Under the pieces are notes generated by a model, which was not told the origin of the DNA, made no database searches, and worked only from the letters and a program-made list of their open reading frames with translations. A stretch of DNA of 39,550 bases from Alcaligenaceae bacterium. GTDB taxonomy: Bacteria > Pseudomonadota > Gammaproteobacteria > Burkholderiales > Burkholderiaceae_B. Where the stretch lies: positions 1 to 39,550 of the forward strand of contig JAAYGT010000001.1 of NCBI GenBank assembly GCA_012727555.1. The letters are read 5' to 3'. Every line of letters starts with the position of its first letter. Positions within the stretch are counted from its first letter, which is position 1. This document shows, piece by piece, positions 1 through 8,658 of this stretch. A program made the position numbers and the translations under genes.

Positions 1-310
1 GGTCAAGGCGCTTATTCTGGAATCGGTTGACAAGGTCAGCAGCGGAAACGGCCAAGTGGCCGAGGCCGGTGAAACCATGACACAAATCGTGGCCAACAAC
101 GATGAAATGACCTCGTTGGTCAAAGAAATTTCCAACGCCAGTCAAGAGCAATCGATTGGTCTTGCCGAAATCAACCAGGCCATTTCCTCCATGGACGAAA
201 TGATCCAGCGCAATGTGGCGCTGGTGGCCGACACCTCGGCAGCGTCCGAAACCCTGCGTCAGCAGGCTGCCGAACTTCGTGATATGGTGGCAACCTTCAA
301 ACTGCACTGA
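1..310 (+). CDS. Methyl-accepting chemotaxis protein, C-terminal fragment (5' end outside window)
   Basis: The reading frame is already open at base 2 and ends with TGA at 308-310, so only about the last 102 residues are present. The visible part is a heptad-patterned helical segment (VKEISNASQEQSIGLAEIN, then QAISSMDEMIQRN) typical of the end of the MCP cytoplasmic signalling domain, which binds CheA and CheW and carries methylated Glu/Gln sites. A methylation-helix-like stretch (QEQSIGLAEINQAI) is visible. The hairpin tip, transmembrane segments and sensor domain lie upstream of the window, so the ligand cannot be guessed. The protein ends ATFKLH with no CheR-tethering pentapeptide. The stop overlaps the ATG of the next gene, suggesting translational coupling. 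Confidence 0.9.
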   Translation, partial: VKALILESVDKVSSGNGQVAEAGETMTQIVANNDEMTSLVKEISNASQEQSIGLAEINQAISSMDEMIQRNVALVADTSAASETLRQQAAELRDMVATFKLH

Positions 311-963
311 TGCAGGGCTTTACAGGATCCTCCATGTCGGCATCGCAAGAGCCTTCAAACGAAACAACTTATACGCTGTGTACTGAACTTGTGTTCCATT
401 TCAGCCTGTATGAAGACAGGCTGGTGGCGCATGCCCTGCGGGCGGAAACCGATCTGGCACGTGTGCTTTTCACGCGTCGCATGACCATGCTTGTTGTTCA
501 GCAATTGCTTAACGCACTGCCTCGTTTAACCGATCTGGGGCAAACGCCGGCCGACTACTGGCAGGAAACGCTTCGCATGAATCATGAACGGGCCATGCGG
601 GCACGTTCAGCCGAGAAGCCGTCTGCGGCTGCACAAAAGCAGGATGCAGCCGAAAAGGATACCGCTACGGTGCACTCTGTGCCGGATACCCCCGTTTTTC
701 TTGCAACCGAACTGACGCTCAAGCACGACAACAAGCAGCTCATCCTTGCATTCCGAGGGTTGCCCATGCCGCAGGCCATGACACAGCCTTCTGCCTCTGT
801 GCCGCTGTTTGCCATTCCCCTGCAGGCTGATCACGTTCATCAGCTCATCGAACTGCTGATCGTGAAGGCGCGCGATGCACATTGGCATCTGCCTGTTGAA
901 CTTCCCTGGCTTGAGCCACTCAAATCACCGGAAGGGTCCGGGCACAGGTTTCTGTTGCACTGA
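310..963 (+). CDS. Unrecognised 217-aa protein coupled to the chemoreceptor gene
   Basis: The start ATG at 310 overlaps the TGA of the chemoreceptor gene (ATGA); a second ATG at 334 (MSASQEPSNE) is an alternative. I do not recognise a family. The protein has no signal peptide and no membrane segment, so it is probably cytoplasmic. Residues about 20-95 look helical (FHFSLYEDRLVAHALRAETD and following), residues about 96-125 are an Ala/Lys/Glu/Asp-rich linker, and residues about 130-217 look like a mixed alpha/beta domain (TELTLKHDNKQLILAFRG). Its position between a chemoreceptor and a SapC/type I secretion cluster suggests a role tied to one of these, but this is only context. Codon use looks like that of the neighbours. 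Confidence 0.6.
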   Translation: MQGFTGSSMSASQEPSNETTYTLCTELVFHFSLYEDRLVAHALRAETDLARVLFTRRMTMLVVQQLLNALPRLTDLGQTPADYWQETLRMNHERAMRARSAEKPSAAAQKQDAAEKDTATVHSVPDTPVFLATELTLKHDNKQLILAFRGLPMPQAMTQPSASVPLFAIPLQADHVHQLIELLIVKARDAHWHLPVELPWLEPLKSPEGSGHRFLLH

Positions 964-1102
964 TCCAGGGATACTTCATTCTGTGGCTGTTACGTTTGCA
1001 CCCCTCTTGGGTGAAAATTAAATACAATTTGTCTTGATTATAGTCAAGAGGCCGGGCGGAGCCGAAGCGTCAGCCACTATTACAACTTACAAGGATCACT
1101 CC
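964..1102 (+). promoter_or_regulatory. Promoter region and candidate operator of the sapC-like gene
   Basis: A sigma-70-like promoter can be read: TTGCAC at 996-1001, a 17-base spacer, and TAAATA at 1019-1024. Just downstream, near the expected transcription start, is a palindrome TCTTGA-N6-TCAAGA at 1032-1049 that could be an operator. A small hairpin (CACCC/GGGTG, around 1000-1013) lies inside the spacer but is not followed by a T-tract, so it is a poor terminator. The ribosome-binding site AAGGA at 1091-1095 fixes the start of the next gene at 1103. Confidence 0.45.
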
Positions 1103-1885
1103 ATGTCATCCATTCAGGCCGTATCACGCGACCGTCATGCCAACAAGCGCTGGAAGCGTTATTCCTCGTATGCCTTTGCTGCGCACGATCCTGTTTCTGC
1201 ACTCGTTTTGCAGGAATTGCCCAAGGCTTGCATGGCATTGCCGGTTGCCTTTGTCGCTTCGGGCGAGGCTTATATTCCCGTGGCCGTTCAGGGCTTGCAA
1301 GCCGGCCAGAATCTGCTGGTTTCCGATGAGGGGCGTTGGTTGGGGCGCTACGTGCCCGCTGTGTACCGTGGCTACCCGTTTGTATTGCTGCCTTCTGCCG
1401 ATGGGCAACAGGTTTTGTGTGTCAATGAAGACAGTGGTCTTGTGAATGATACCGAGGGCGAGCCTTTTTTTGACGAGCAGGGCGAACCCGTTCAGCAGGT
1501 CAAGGATGTCCTCAACTTTCTGTCCCAGGTGGCCACCAATCGTGCAGCCACCGAGCGTGTCTGTGCCTTGCTCAAGAGCCACGGGCTCATTCAGTCCTGG
1601 GACATCAAAGTGCAGTCGGGTGAGGCTGAGCAGTTGTTGCAGGGTTTGTTCCGCATTGACGAGGCAGCCTTCAATGCCTTGCCGCTTGAGGCACTCGATG
1701 CGTTGCGCGCGGCGGGTGCATTGCCTGTGATTTATTGTCAGCTTTTGTCGATGCAACATTTGCCGGTGCTTGGCCAGTTGGCCCAGATTCGTGCCGCCCA
1801 GAACGCACCTTTGCCGCAGTCAGGCGATGGTGACCTCGATCTCGAGTTTCTCAACGAGAGCGGCACCATCAAGTTTGGTGTCTGA
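1103..1885 (+). CDS. SapC-family protein
   Basis: This 260-aa protein matches the SapC family (PF07277). Seen in the sequence are the early segment LPKACMALPVAFVASGE (an LP.A..E.P..F-type opening), the WLGRYVPAVYRGYPF block around residues 83-97, and a C-terminal segment PVIYCQLLSM. The start was placed at ATG 1103 because AAGGA at 1091-1095 is well spaced; the frame is open further upstream but without a better site. SapC is named after a gene next to the S-layer protein exporter of Campylobacter fetus (sapCDEF); its biochemical function is not settled. Here too it sits directly before an ABC protein, an adaptor and a TolC-like channel. No signal peptide or membrane span is visible. Confidence 0.8.
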   Translation: MSSIQAVSRDRHANKRWKRYSSYAFAAHDPVSALVLQELPKACMALPVAFVASGEAYIPVAVQGLQAGQNLLVSDEGRWLGRYVPAVYRGYPFVLLPSADGQQVLCVNEDSGLVNDTEGEPFFDEQGEPVQQVKDVLNFLSQVATNRAATERVCALLKSHGLIQSWDIKVQSGEAEQLLQGLFRIDEAAFNALPLEALDALRAAGALPVIYCQLLSMQHLPVLGQLAQIRAAQNAPLPQSGDGDLDLEFLNESGTIKFGV

Positions 1886-1999
1886 TTGCCCTCTGTAACC
1901 TTAAGCCAGCTGCAAGCTACATCGTGTTAAAGTAAAAGGCTTTCTTTTTTTTCTATCGCACGTGCTCCGGCTGGCCATGTGCTGCCTACAGGTTTATCC

Positions 2000-3760
2000 A
2001 TGAAGTCAACACCTCGCACCGAACTGGGCGAAGCACTTTATCGTTTCCGCAAAACATTTTACGTACTGGCTGCATTCAGTTGCGTCATCAATATTCTCGG
2101 GCTGGCTCCGCTCGTCTACATGATGCAACTCTATGATCGTGTGCTTGCAAGTCGCAATGAAACCACGCTGGTCATGCTCACGCTCATGGTGCTGGGCCTG
2201 TACCTGCTTTCAGGTGCCCTTGAATTCGCGCGCTCCCAGGTACTGATTCGCGTCGGCAACCAGCTCGATATGGCCCTGAACAAACGTGTCTTTACGGCAT
2301 CGTTTGAACGCAATCTGCGGCGTATCGGTGGCAATCCTTCGCAAGCCATCAGCGATCTAACCAACGTGCGCCAGTTTCTCACGGGCAGTTCGTTGTTCGC
2401 CTTCTTCGACGCCCCCTGGACACCTATTTATGTGGCTGTGGCTTTCATGGTGCACCCTTTGCTGGGTGTCATCACGGTGGTCGGTTCGGCGCTGCTGGTG
2501 TTCTTTGCTTATCTGAACAACCTGGCCACCCAGAAACCACTGGCCGATGCCAATCGTGCGTCCATCAATGCGGGCGTGTTTGCCAACAACCATTTGCGCA
2601 ACGCCGAGGTCATCGAGGCCATGGGCATGTTGCCCGGCATGCGCGAGCGCTGGTTCAGCCAGCATCGCAAAGTGTTGTCGTTGCAAACGCTGGCCTCCGA
2701 TCGTGCGGCGCGCATCAGCATGGCTTCGCGTTTTGTCCGTCTCAGCCTGCAATCGCTGTCGCTGGGTGCGGGTGCCCTGCTGGTGCTCGAAGGTGAAATC
2801 ACCCCGGGCATGATGATCGTGGCCTCGATGCTCATGGGCAAGGCGTTGGCGCCGGTTGAAATGGCCATCAATACCTGGAAAAGTGCGTTGTCCACACGGG
2901 CTGCTTACGGGCGCCTTGATGAAATGCTGACCCAGTCTCCGCCGCGTGGCCAGACGCTCAGTTTACCGGCGCCGAAAGGTCAGATTTCGCTGGAAAATGT
3001 TTTTGCGTCTGCGCCGGGTGTACAGGAAACTGTGCTCAAAAATCTTAGTTTCAGTGTGAATGTGGGCGAGGTCGTGGGTGTCATCGGCCCGTCGGCATCA
3101 GGCAAGTCAACTTTGGCCCGTTTGCTGGTTGGGGTCTGGGGCGCGCGCGCGGGTACGGTGCGCCTTGACGGGGCCGATGTCTTCCAGTGGAACAAAGACG
3201 AACTGGGTCCGCATATCGGTTATCTGCCCCAGGATATCGAACTGTTTGAAGGCAGCATTGCCGAAAACATTGCCCGCTTTGGTGAAATCGATTCCGATCT
3301 GGTCATTCAGGCCGCACAGCGTGCCGGCGTGCACGACATGATCCTGCGCCTGCCCAAAGGGTACGATACGCAGCTGGGTGTTGATGGTGCCTCGTTGTCG
3401 GGTGGGCAAAAGCAGCGTGTTGCACTGGCCCGCGCTGTCTATGGAAATCCCGCGCTCGTTGTGCTTGACGAGCCCAATTCCAATCTCGATGACGTCGGCG
3501 AAGCGGCTCTGGTACAGACCGTTGCCGAACTCAAGCGTCGTGGTACAACAGTCATCGTCATTACGCATCGCTTGAATATTCTGGCTGCTGTTGACAAATT
3601 GCTGGTCATGCGCGAAGGGGTCATGACGTTGTTTGGCCCGCGTGAAGACGTTCTCAAGGCGCTGCGTCAGCAGCAGGCGCAGGCCGCAGCACAGGCCCGG
3701 GCAGCATCGGCACCACCTGCGGTTGCCGGTGGTGCCGCCCCTCTCCAGATTGTTCAATAA
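2000..3760 (+). CDS. Type I secretion ABC transporter (permease-ATPase)
   Basis: Inner-membrane engine of a type I secretion system, 586 aa, closest in pattern to PrtD/AprD/SapD exporters. Residues about 19-320 form the membrane domain (hydrophobic stretches near 20-42, 55-75, 145-180 and 255-290). The nucleotide-binding domain follows: Walker A GPSASGKST at about 363-371, signature LSGGQKQR from about 466, Walker B VVLDEP near 488-493, H-loop ITHR. No N-terminal C39-like peptidase domain is present, so the cargo is probably exported without leader cleavage, through a C-terminal signal. ATG 2000 is chosen because the family starts just before TELGEALYRFRK; a weak AGG precedes it. The C-terminus is Ala/Gln-rich. 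The adaptor gene follows after 13 bases. Confidence 0.93.
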   Translation: MKSTPRTELGEALYRFRKTFYVLAAFSCVINILGLAPLVYMMQLYDRVLASRNETTLVMLTLMVLGLYLLSGALEFARSQVLIRVGNQLDMALNKRVFTASFERNLRRIGGNPSQAISDLTNVRQFLTGSSLFAFFDAPWTPIYVAVAFMVHPLLGVITVVGSALLVFFAYLNNLATQKPLADANRASINAGVFANNHLRNAEVIEAMGMLPGMRERWFSQHRKVLSLQTLASDRAARISMASRFVRLSLQSLSLGAGALLVLEGEITPGMMIVASMLMGKALAPVEMAINTWKSALSTRAAYGRLDEMLTQSPPRGQTLSLPAPKGQISLENVFASAPGVQETVLKNLSFSVNVGEVVGVIGPSASGKSTLARLLVGVWGARAGTVRLDGADVFQWNKDELGPHIGYLPQDIELFEGSIAENIARFGEIDSDLVIQAAQRAGVHDMILRLPKGYDTQLGVDGASLSGGQKQRVALARAVYGNPALVVLDEPNSNLDDVGEAALVQTVAELKRRGTTVIVITHRLNILAAVDKLLVMREGVMTLFGPREDVLKALRQQQAQAAAQARAASAPPAVAGGAAPLQIVQ

Positions 3761-3773
3761 GGCCAGGCTTCAC

Positions 3774-5123
3774 ATGAGTTGGTTTTCCAGAAAAGCGGCC
3801 GGTGTTTCCGGCCACGATACAAATCTTGCCGATGTCGACACCAATTTAAAGTCGCCATTGCGTTGGGGGCTCATGGTGCTCCTGCTCGGTTTTGGCGGTT
3901 TCATGCTGTGGGCCGGTTTCGCTCCACTTGACGCCGGGGTGCCTGCCGAGGCAACAGTACAAGTGTTTGGCAACCGTAAATCGGTGCAGCACCTTGAAGG
4001 CGGGGTCATCGAAGAGCTGCTGGTTCGCGAAGGTGACAGGGTTCAGGAAGGGCAGGTTTTGTTGCGCCTTAATCCAACACGCGCGCTTGCCGAACAAGGT
4101 GTTGTCAGTTCACAGTTCATTATTGCCGAGGCCACGCGCTCGCGACTGCAGGCTGAACGTGACGATGCTGCGAATGTTACCTATCGGCCCGAGTTTATTC
4201 AGCGCTTCAAAGAGGATCCTCGCTTCATCGAGGCCACGCGTGCGCAGGAACAACTGTTCCAGACCCGTCGCGAAGCGCTTGAGGGCGAGATCGCCATTTT
4301 GCGTGAAAACCTGAAAGGTACCGAACAGCAACTCGATGGTTTGATCAAAGTGCAGGCCAACCGCAAATCACAGATTGCGTTCATCAACCGCGAACTGGCC
4401 GGCGTGCGCGATCTGGCCAAAGACGGCTATCTGCCCCGTAATCGCATGTTCGAGCTCGAGCGCGATGCTGCCCAGTTGCAGGCAGCTTTGTCCAACGACA
4501 TCGTTGAGGCCGGTCGTGCCCGGAACCAGATTGCCGAACTGAAGCTTCGTATCCTCCAGCGCCGCCAAGACTACCAGAAAGAAGTCCAGTCGCAACTGTC
4601 TGATCTGCAAAAAGAAGCATCTGCCCTCGAAGACCGTCTTTCTGCCCTTGACTACTCGGTGCGTGAAACGAATATTCGCGCACCCATCACAGGCATGGTG
4701 CAGAATCTCTCGGTGCATACGGTCGGCGGTGTGATCGGTCCTGGCACCTTGCTCATGGAGATCGTGCCTTTCGACAGCGAATACATTGTTGAGGCCCAGG
4801 TGCCGGTGCAGTCGATCGACAAGGTTTATGCCGGGCTTGCGGTTGACATCACCTTTCCGGCGTTCAATCAGGCCAAGACGCCCAATATTCCCGGCAAGGT
4901 GCTGACGGTTTCAGGTGATCGTCTGGTCGATGAAATCACCAAGATGCCGTATTACCGCGCCCAGGTCGAGATTACACCTGAAGGTGTCGAGATGCTTTCA
5001 GGTAATCAGATTCGCCCGGGAATGCCGGCGTCGGTCACCATACGTACCGGCGAGCGCACCATGTTGAACTATTTGCTCAAGCCTTTCCTCGATCGTCTCG
5101 ATAAATCTTTTAAAGAACAATGA
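3774..5123 (+). CDS. Type I secretion periplasmic adaptor (HlyD/PrtE family)
   Basis: This 449-aa membrane fusion protein links the ABC exporter to the outer-membrane channel. A short cytoplasmic N-terminus is followed by one membrane span (about residues 31-49, WGLMVLLLGFGGFMLWAGF). The first half of a lipoyl domain follows (HLEGGVIEELLVREGDRV), then a long coiled-coil region (about 110-290, rich in Glu, Gln, Leu and Arg), the second lipoyl half (NIRAPITGMVQNLSVHT), and a beta-barrel ending RPGMPASVTIRTGERT, a hallmark of the HlyD family. Start ATG 3774 lies 13 bases after the exporter stop; the frame upstream overlaps the exporter gene and is not used. The stop overlaps the start of the channel gene. 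Confidence 0.93.
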   Translation: MSWFSRKAAGVSGHDTNLADVDTNLKSPLRWGLMVLLLGFGGFMLWAGFAPLDAGVPAEATVQVFGNRKSVQHLEGGVIEELLVREGDRVQEGQVLLRLNPTRALAEQGVVSSQFIIAEATRSRLQAERDDAANVTYRPEFIQRFKEDPRFIEATRAQEQLFQTRREALEGEIAILRENLKGTEQQLDGLIKVQANRKSQIAFINRELAGVRDLAKDGYLPRNRMFELERDAAQLQAALSNDIVEAGRARNQIAELKLRILQRRQDYQKEVQSQLSDLQKEASALEDRLSALDYSVRETNIRAPITGMVQNLSVHTVGGVIGPGTLLMEIVPFDSEYIVEAQVPVQSIDKVYAGLAVDITFPAFNQAKTPNIPGKVLTVSGDRLVDEITKMPYYRAQVEITPEGVEMLSGNQIRPGMPASVTIRTGERTMLNYLLKPFLDRLDKSFKEQ

Positions 5124-6592
5124 TCATGAGTCGTGTGTTTGCGCGTAAAACGCTGGTTTGTGCCCTGGCTGTGCTGGGCCTGGCAACAGCCCTCGGTGCC
5201 GCGCAGGCACAGGCTGCGCCGGGTGCGGCACGCAAGCCTGTGGCAGTTTCCGAACCTGTTTCCGATACACGTGCGGGGCATTTCGACCTTTTGCAGGCCT
5301 GGCAAGCCACGCTGGCCTACGATCCAACCTATCAGGCCGCGATCAAGGAGCGCGATGCCGGCCTCGAGAATCGCGCAATCGGCAGGGCAGGGCTGTTGCC
5401 TCAGGTCAGCGCTTCGTTGGGGCGCAGCAGAGTGCGGGGTACGCTTGAGCAGCCGGGGCAGTTTGATCAAACAATCAGTACCGATCTGAATTACACCTCC
5501 AAAACGAACGAGATCCGCGCAACCCAAACCGTGTTCAACTGGGCCCGGTTCGCAGAGTATCGTCAGGGGAATGCCAAGGCCGATTACGCGTTGGCAGCTT
5601 TCGATACAAAAGCCAAAGATACGTCATTGCGTCTGGTCAATCGCTACTTTCAGGCTTTGCTGGCCTATGAAAATGTGGTGCTTACACGCAACACACTCGA
5701 CGCCAATCAGAAGCAGGTCAAGGTAGCCGAGCGTCGCTATCAGTCGGGTGAAGGCACAATCACCGATGTCCGCGAGGCGGAATCCTGGCGTGACATGGCA
5801 CGTGCCGATCTCATTGCCGCTCAGGATGCCCTGATCGTTGCCCAGCGTGAGCTGCAGGAAATGGTCGGAGCCCGTCCTGTGCAGCTGGCGGGCGTACGTA
5901 CCGACTTTTCACCGCGCCCGCTTGACCCGGTCACACTCGAAGGCTGGCTTGGTCTTGCCATGCAGTCGAATGCAGAAATTCGCACAGGTCTGCAGAATGT
6001 GCGGGTTGCCGATGAACAGGTAGACATCAGTTTCGGCGGCCATTTGCCTACCCTGGATATCACTGCATCGCGTACCATCGATTCCAGTGCCTCCATCTCA
6101 ACCCGCAATCAAGACAGCGCGCAAACGTCCTATGGTTTTCAGGTCAGTCTCCCCGTTTTTTCCGGAGGGCTGACCTCGGCCCAGGTGAGCCAGGCACGCT
6201 TCAATCGTGATCGCGCCACCCAGGAATTGGCGGCCACCCGTGAGAAAGTGGCCGTTGAGGTTACGCGGCAGTACCAGGCTGTCGTCAGCGGTGCAGAGCG
6301 CACGGCCGCGCTGCTGGTGGCTGTGAAGTCAAGTCAGCAGGCTCTGGTGGCTGTCGAAAAAGGCTATCAGGCAGGCACGCGCAGTATTGTTGATATCCTT
6401 GATGCACAGCAGCAGTTGTACCGGGCCCAGCTTGACCTTACCCAGGCCAGGCTGGAATACGTAAAAGCCCGGTTGATGCTGCGTGGTGCTGTTGGAACCC
6501 TCGACGAGCAGGCGTTTGCCTGGGTTACGCGCGAATTCTTTGGTCCGGTTAATGTTACGCTGGGTTCTGTTCTGGGCAGTTCAGGCGGCTGA
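5120..6592 (+). CDS. TolC-family outer-membrane channel of the type I secretion system
   Basis: This 490-aa protein is the outer-membrane exit duct. An N-terminal signal peptide is visible (basic MSRVFARK, hydrophobic core, AQA site near residue 30). Two OEP repeats follow: LLQAWQATLAYDPTYQAA starts the first, and coiled-coil-like helices (QKQVKVAERRYQSGEGTITD; VAVEKGYQAGTRSIVDILDA) mark the paired helical barrel. The second stretch is the typical TolC signature before QQQLYRAQ. The start ATG at 5120 overlaps the adaptor stop (ATGA); ATG 5126 would give almost the same protein. The 3' end overlaps the convergent thioesterase gene by 12 bases, leaving no room for a separate terminator. Confidence 0.93.
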   Translation: MIMSRVFARKTLVCALAVLGLATALGAAQAQAAPGAARKPVAVSEPVSDTRAGHFDLLQAWQATLAYDPTYQAAIKERDAGLENRAIGRAGLLPQVSASLGRSRVRGTLEQPGQFDQTISTDLNYTSKTNEIRATQTVFNWARFAEYRQGNAKADYALAAFDTKAKDTSLRLVNRYFQALLAYENVVLTRNTLDANQKQVKVAERRYQSGEGTITDVREAESWRDMARADLIAAQDALIVAQRELQEMVGARPVQLAGVRTDFSPRPLDPVTLEGWLGLAMQSNAEIRTGLQNVRVADEQVDISFGGHLPTLDITASRTIDSSASISTRNQDSAQTSYGFQVSLPVFSGGLTSAQVSQARFNRDRATQELAATREKVAVEVTRQYQAVVSGAERTAALLVAVKSSQQALVAVEKGYQAGTRSIVDILDAQQQLYRAQLDLTQARLEYVKARLMLRGAVGTLDEQAFAWVTREFFGPVNVTLGSVLGSSGG

Positions 6593-7060
6593 GTTGTGAT
6601 CCGGGTGCCCTGGCGCTGAAGGCTGCAGGCGCAGCAGTGCTTCCCGTAATGCGCCAGGCAGCGGTACGGGGCGTTGCGTGACACGGTCAACGTACACATG
6701 CACAAAGTGCCCGTGGGCCGCCGTCAGTGATGCGCCCTTCTTGAAAATACCCACTTCGTAGCGTACGCTTGATTTTCCAATGTGTGCCACCGTTACACCG
6801 GCTTCGATCATGTCGGGGAAAGCCACCGACGAAAAATAATTGCAGGTGGTGTTCACCACCAGCCCGATCACCGCACTGGTTGCCGGATCAAGTACACCTT
6901 GTTCTACCAGGTACGCATTTACCGCTGTGTCAAACCAGGAATAGTAAACAACATTGTTCACGTGCCCGTATACATCGTTGTCCATCCAGCGCGTTGAAAT
7001 GGGATTAAAGTAACCGAAGTCGGTGCGTGGGCGTGGTGCCGGTTTTTTTGGTGCGTTCAA
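6581..7060 (-). CDS. Acyl-CoA thioesterase, hot-dog fold (4HBT/YbgC-FadM type)
   Basis: This 159-aa cytoplasmic protein has the hot-dog thioesterase signature WMDNDVYGHVNN at residues 25-36, where the Asp and the His-Val-Asn-Asn loop form the active site. The substrate is likely an acyl-CoA, but chain length cannot be read from sequence. Length fits the family. The N-terminus (MNAPKKPAPRPRTDF) is a short basic, Pro-rich tail. The gene is transcribed toward the TolC-like gene and divergently from the gamma-carbonic anhydrase gene, with a 111-bp shared upstream region containing a TAGAAT-like -10 element. Confidence 0.85.
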   Translation of the reverse strand: MNAPKKPAPRPRTDFGYFNPISTRWMDNDVYGHVNNVVYYSWFDTAVNAYLVEQGVLDPATSAVIGLVVNTTCNYFSSVAFPDMIEAGVTVAHIGKSSVRYEVGIFKKGASLTAAHGHFVHVYVDRVTQRPVPLPGALREALLRLQPSAPGHPDHNSAA

Positions 7061-7171
7061 ACGGGTGTCCTTTGTGTAGAATGCTTTTTTTCATGATAAC
7101 CGTGCACAAATTCTAACGCGCTTCGCACCTACTTCGTAAAAGCGCTTGCCTGCACTGACCAAGGATATTTC

Positions 7172-7696
7172 ATGACACTCTACCGCTTGGGCGACATTCA
7201 GCCTGATATCCACGAAACGGCTTTTGTGGCGCCCGAGGCCACACTGATCGGCCAGGTTGTATTGCATGCCCGAACCAGTGTCTGGCCCGGGGTGGTTATT
7301 CGGGCCGACAACGATCTCATCGAAATCGGCGAAGGCTCCAATATCCAGGAAGGTGCCGTACTTCACACCGATCCCGGTTTGAAACTCACGGTCGGTGCGG
7401 GCGTGACAGTCGGTCACCAGGCCATGCTGCATGGTTGCACCATCCAGGAAGGTGCTCTTATCGGGATCCAGGCAGTGGTGCTGAACGGTGCGGTCATTGG
7501 TCGCGAGAGCCTGGTTGGGGCGGGCGCCATTGTCACCGAGGGCAAGGTTTTCCCTCCCCGTTCCCTCATTCTGGGTTCCCCTGCACGTGTTGTCAGGGAA
7601 CTCACCGATGACGACATCCAGCGCATGCGCAGCGGAACCCAAACCTACATTGATCGTGCCGCCCGTTTTCGTACTGAAATGGTTCCGGTTGCCTGA
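7172..7696 (+). CDS. Gamma-class carbonic anhydrase family protein (YrdA/PaaY-like)
   Basis: This 174-aa protein is a left-handed beta-helix trimer type built from hexapeptide repeats (for example AVVLNGAVIGRESLVGAGAI). Three histidines, H65 (VLHTD), H82 (VGHQAM) and H87 (MLHGC), sit where the family binds zinc, so the metal site is intact. Many relatives are annotated as carbonic anhydrases, but activity has been shown for only some, so CO2 hydration is likely rather than certain. An AAGGA ribosome-binding site precedes ATG 7172. The next gene starts 28 bases after the stop and may be cotranscribed. Confidence 0.87.
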   Translation: MTLYRLGDIQPDIHETAFVAPEATLIGQVVLHARTSVWPGVVIRADNDLIEIGEGSNIQEGAVLHTDPGLKLTVGAGVTVGHQAMLHGCTIQEGALIGIQAVVLNGAVIGRESLVGAGAIVTEGKVFPPRSLILGSPARVVRELTDDDIQRMRSGTQTYIDRAARFRTEMVPVA

Positions 7697-7724
7697 CCGC
7701 TAAATCCACCTGCAAGGTTTCCGT

Positions 7725-8651
7725 ATGAAAACTGCTATGGCCAGTGGGCCAGGGCGGGGTCTGGTGCCGGCCAGTCGGCCGGTCATGGGTATCGCATTTC
7801 TCATTGCGTCCAGTTGGGCGCTTTCCGCCCTTGATGCCAGCGGCAAGTGGCTGATGGGTGCCGGGGTTTCTCTGGTCGTGCTGTGCTGGGTCCGTTATCT
7901 GGTGCATCTGATTCTGGTGTGCCTGTTGGTGGTCCCCGTGAAAGGGCGCAAGGTTTTTCACAGTGTCAGGCCTGTTGCCCAGGTCCAGCGAGGCCTGATC
8001 ATGCTGCTGGCCACGCTGTCGTTTTTTACCACCTTGCAGTATTTGCCGCAGGCCGAGGCCACCGCCATCAATTTTCTTGCGCCTCTGATCATGCTTGCGC
8101 TTGCGCCCTGGTTGCTCAATGAACCTCCGAAAATGTCGCGCTGGCTGGCGGCCGGTGCCGGTTTCCTGGGTGTCCTGATCATTATTCGTCCCGACGCCGG
8201 CCTTCATCCGGTCGGCACGCTGCTGGGTTTGCTCACCGCCTGCGTATTTGCCGGGCAGTATCTTGCAACGCGGCGTGTGGCGCTTGATGACCCGTTTACA
8301 ACATTGATCTGGAGTGGTGCTGTCGGTACCCTGGGGCTCACCCTGGCGCTCATGTTCGCGGTGCCTGAAGCCTGGCAGATCCTGCAGGCCTTGTCAGGGT
8401 GGCATTGGTTCATTTTGCTTGCTACCGGGTTCTGGGGGGCTGCCGGTCATCTCATGCAAATCCAGGCCTATCGGTGTGCCCCGGCCTCGTTGCTGGCGCC
8501 TTTTCTGTATTTGCAGATCATCAGCGCGTCAACGTTGGGCTGGCTGATCTGGGGGCAGTTTCCCGATCCCCTGACCTGGCTCGGCATTGCTGTCATTTGC
8601 GCCAGTGGTGTCACCATCGGGGTCATCGAGTGGCGAGGCCGCAAATTATAA
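7725..8651 (+). CDS. EamA/DMT-family inner-membrane permease
   Basis: This 308-aa protein is almost entirely hydrophobic, with about ten predicted membrane helices arranged as two EamA repeats (about residues 17-150 and 160-305). Recognisable pieces are the first-helix motif SSWALSALDASGKWL, the end of repeat one (AEATAINFLAPLIMLALAPW), and the matching segment in repeat two (APASLLAPFLYLQIISASTL). The family exports metabolites such as amino acids or nucleosides, but the substrate cannot be predicted here. AAGG lies upstream of ATG 7725. The heptosyltransferase gene follows after 7 bases. Confidence 0.87.
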   Translation: MKTAMASGPGRGLVPASRPVMGIAFLIASSWALSALDASGKWLMGAGVSLVVLCWVRYLVHLILVCLLVVPVKGRKVFHSVRPVAQVQRGLIMLLATLSFFTTLQYLPQAEATAINFLAPLIMLALAPWLLNEPPKMSRWLAAGAGFLGVLIIIRPDAGLHPVGTLLGLLTACVFAGQYLATRRVALDDPFTTLIWSGAVGTLGLTLALMFAVPEAWQILQALSGWHWFILLATGFWGAAGHLMQIQAYRCAPASLLAPFLYLQIISASTLGWLIWGQFPDPLTWLGIAVICASGVTIGVIEWRGRKL

Positions 8652-8658
8652 TTTCACC

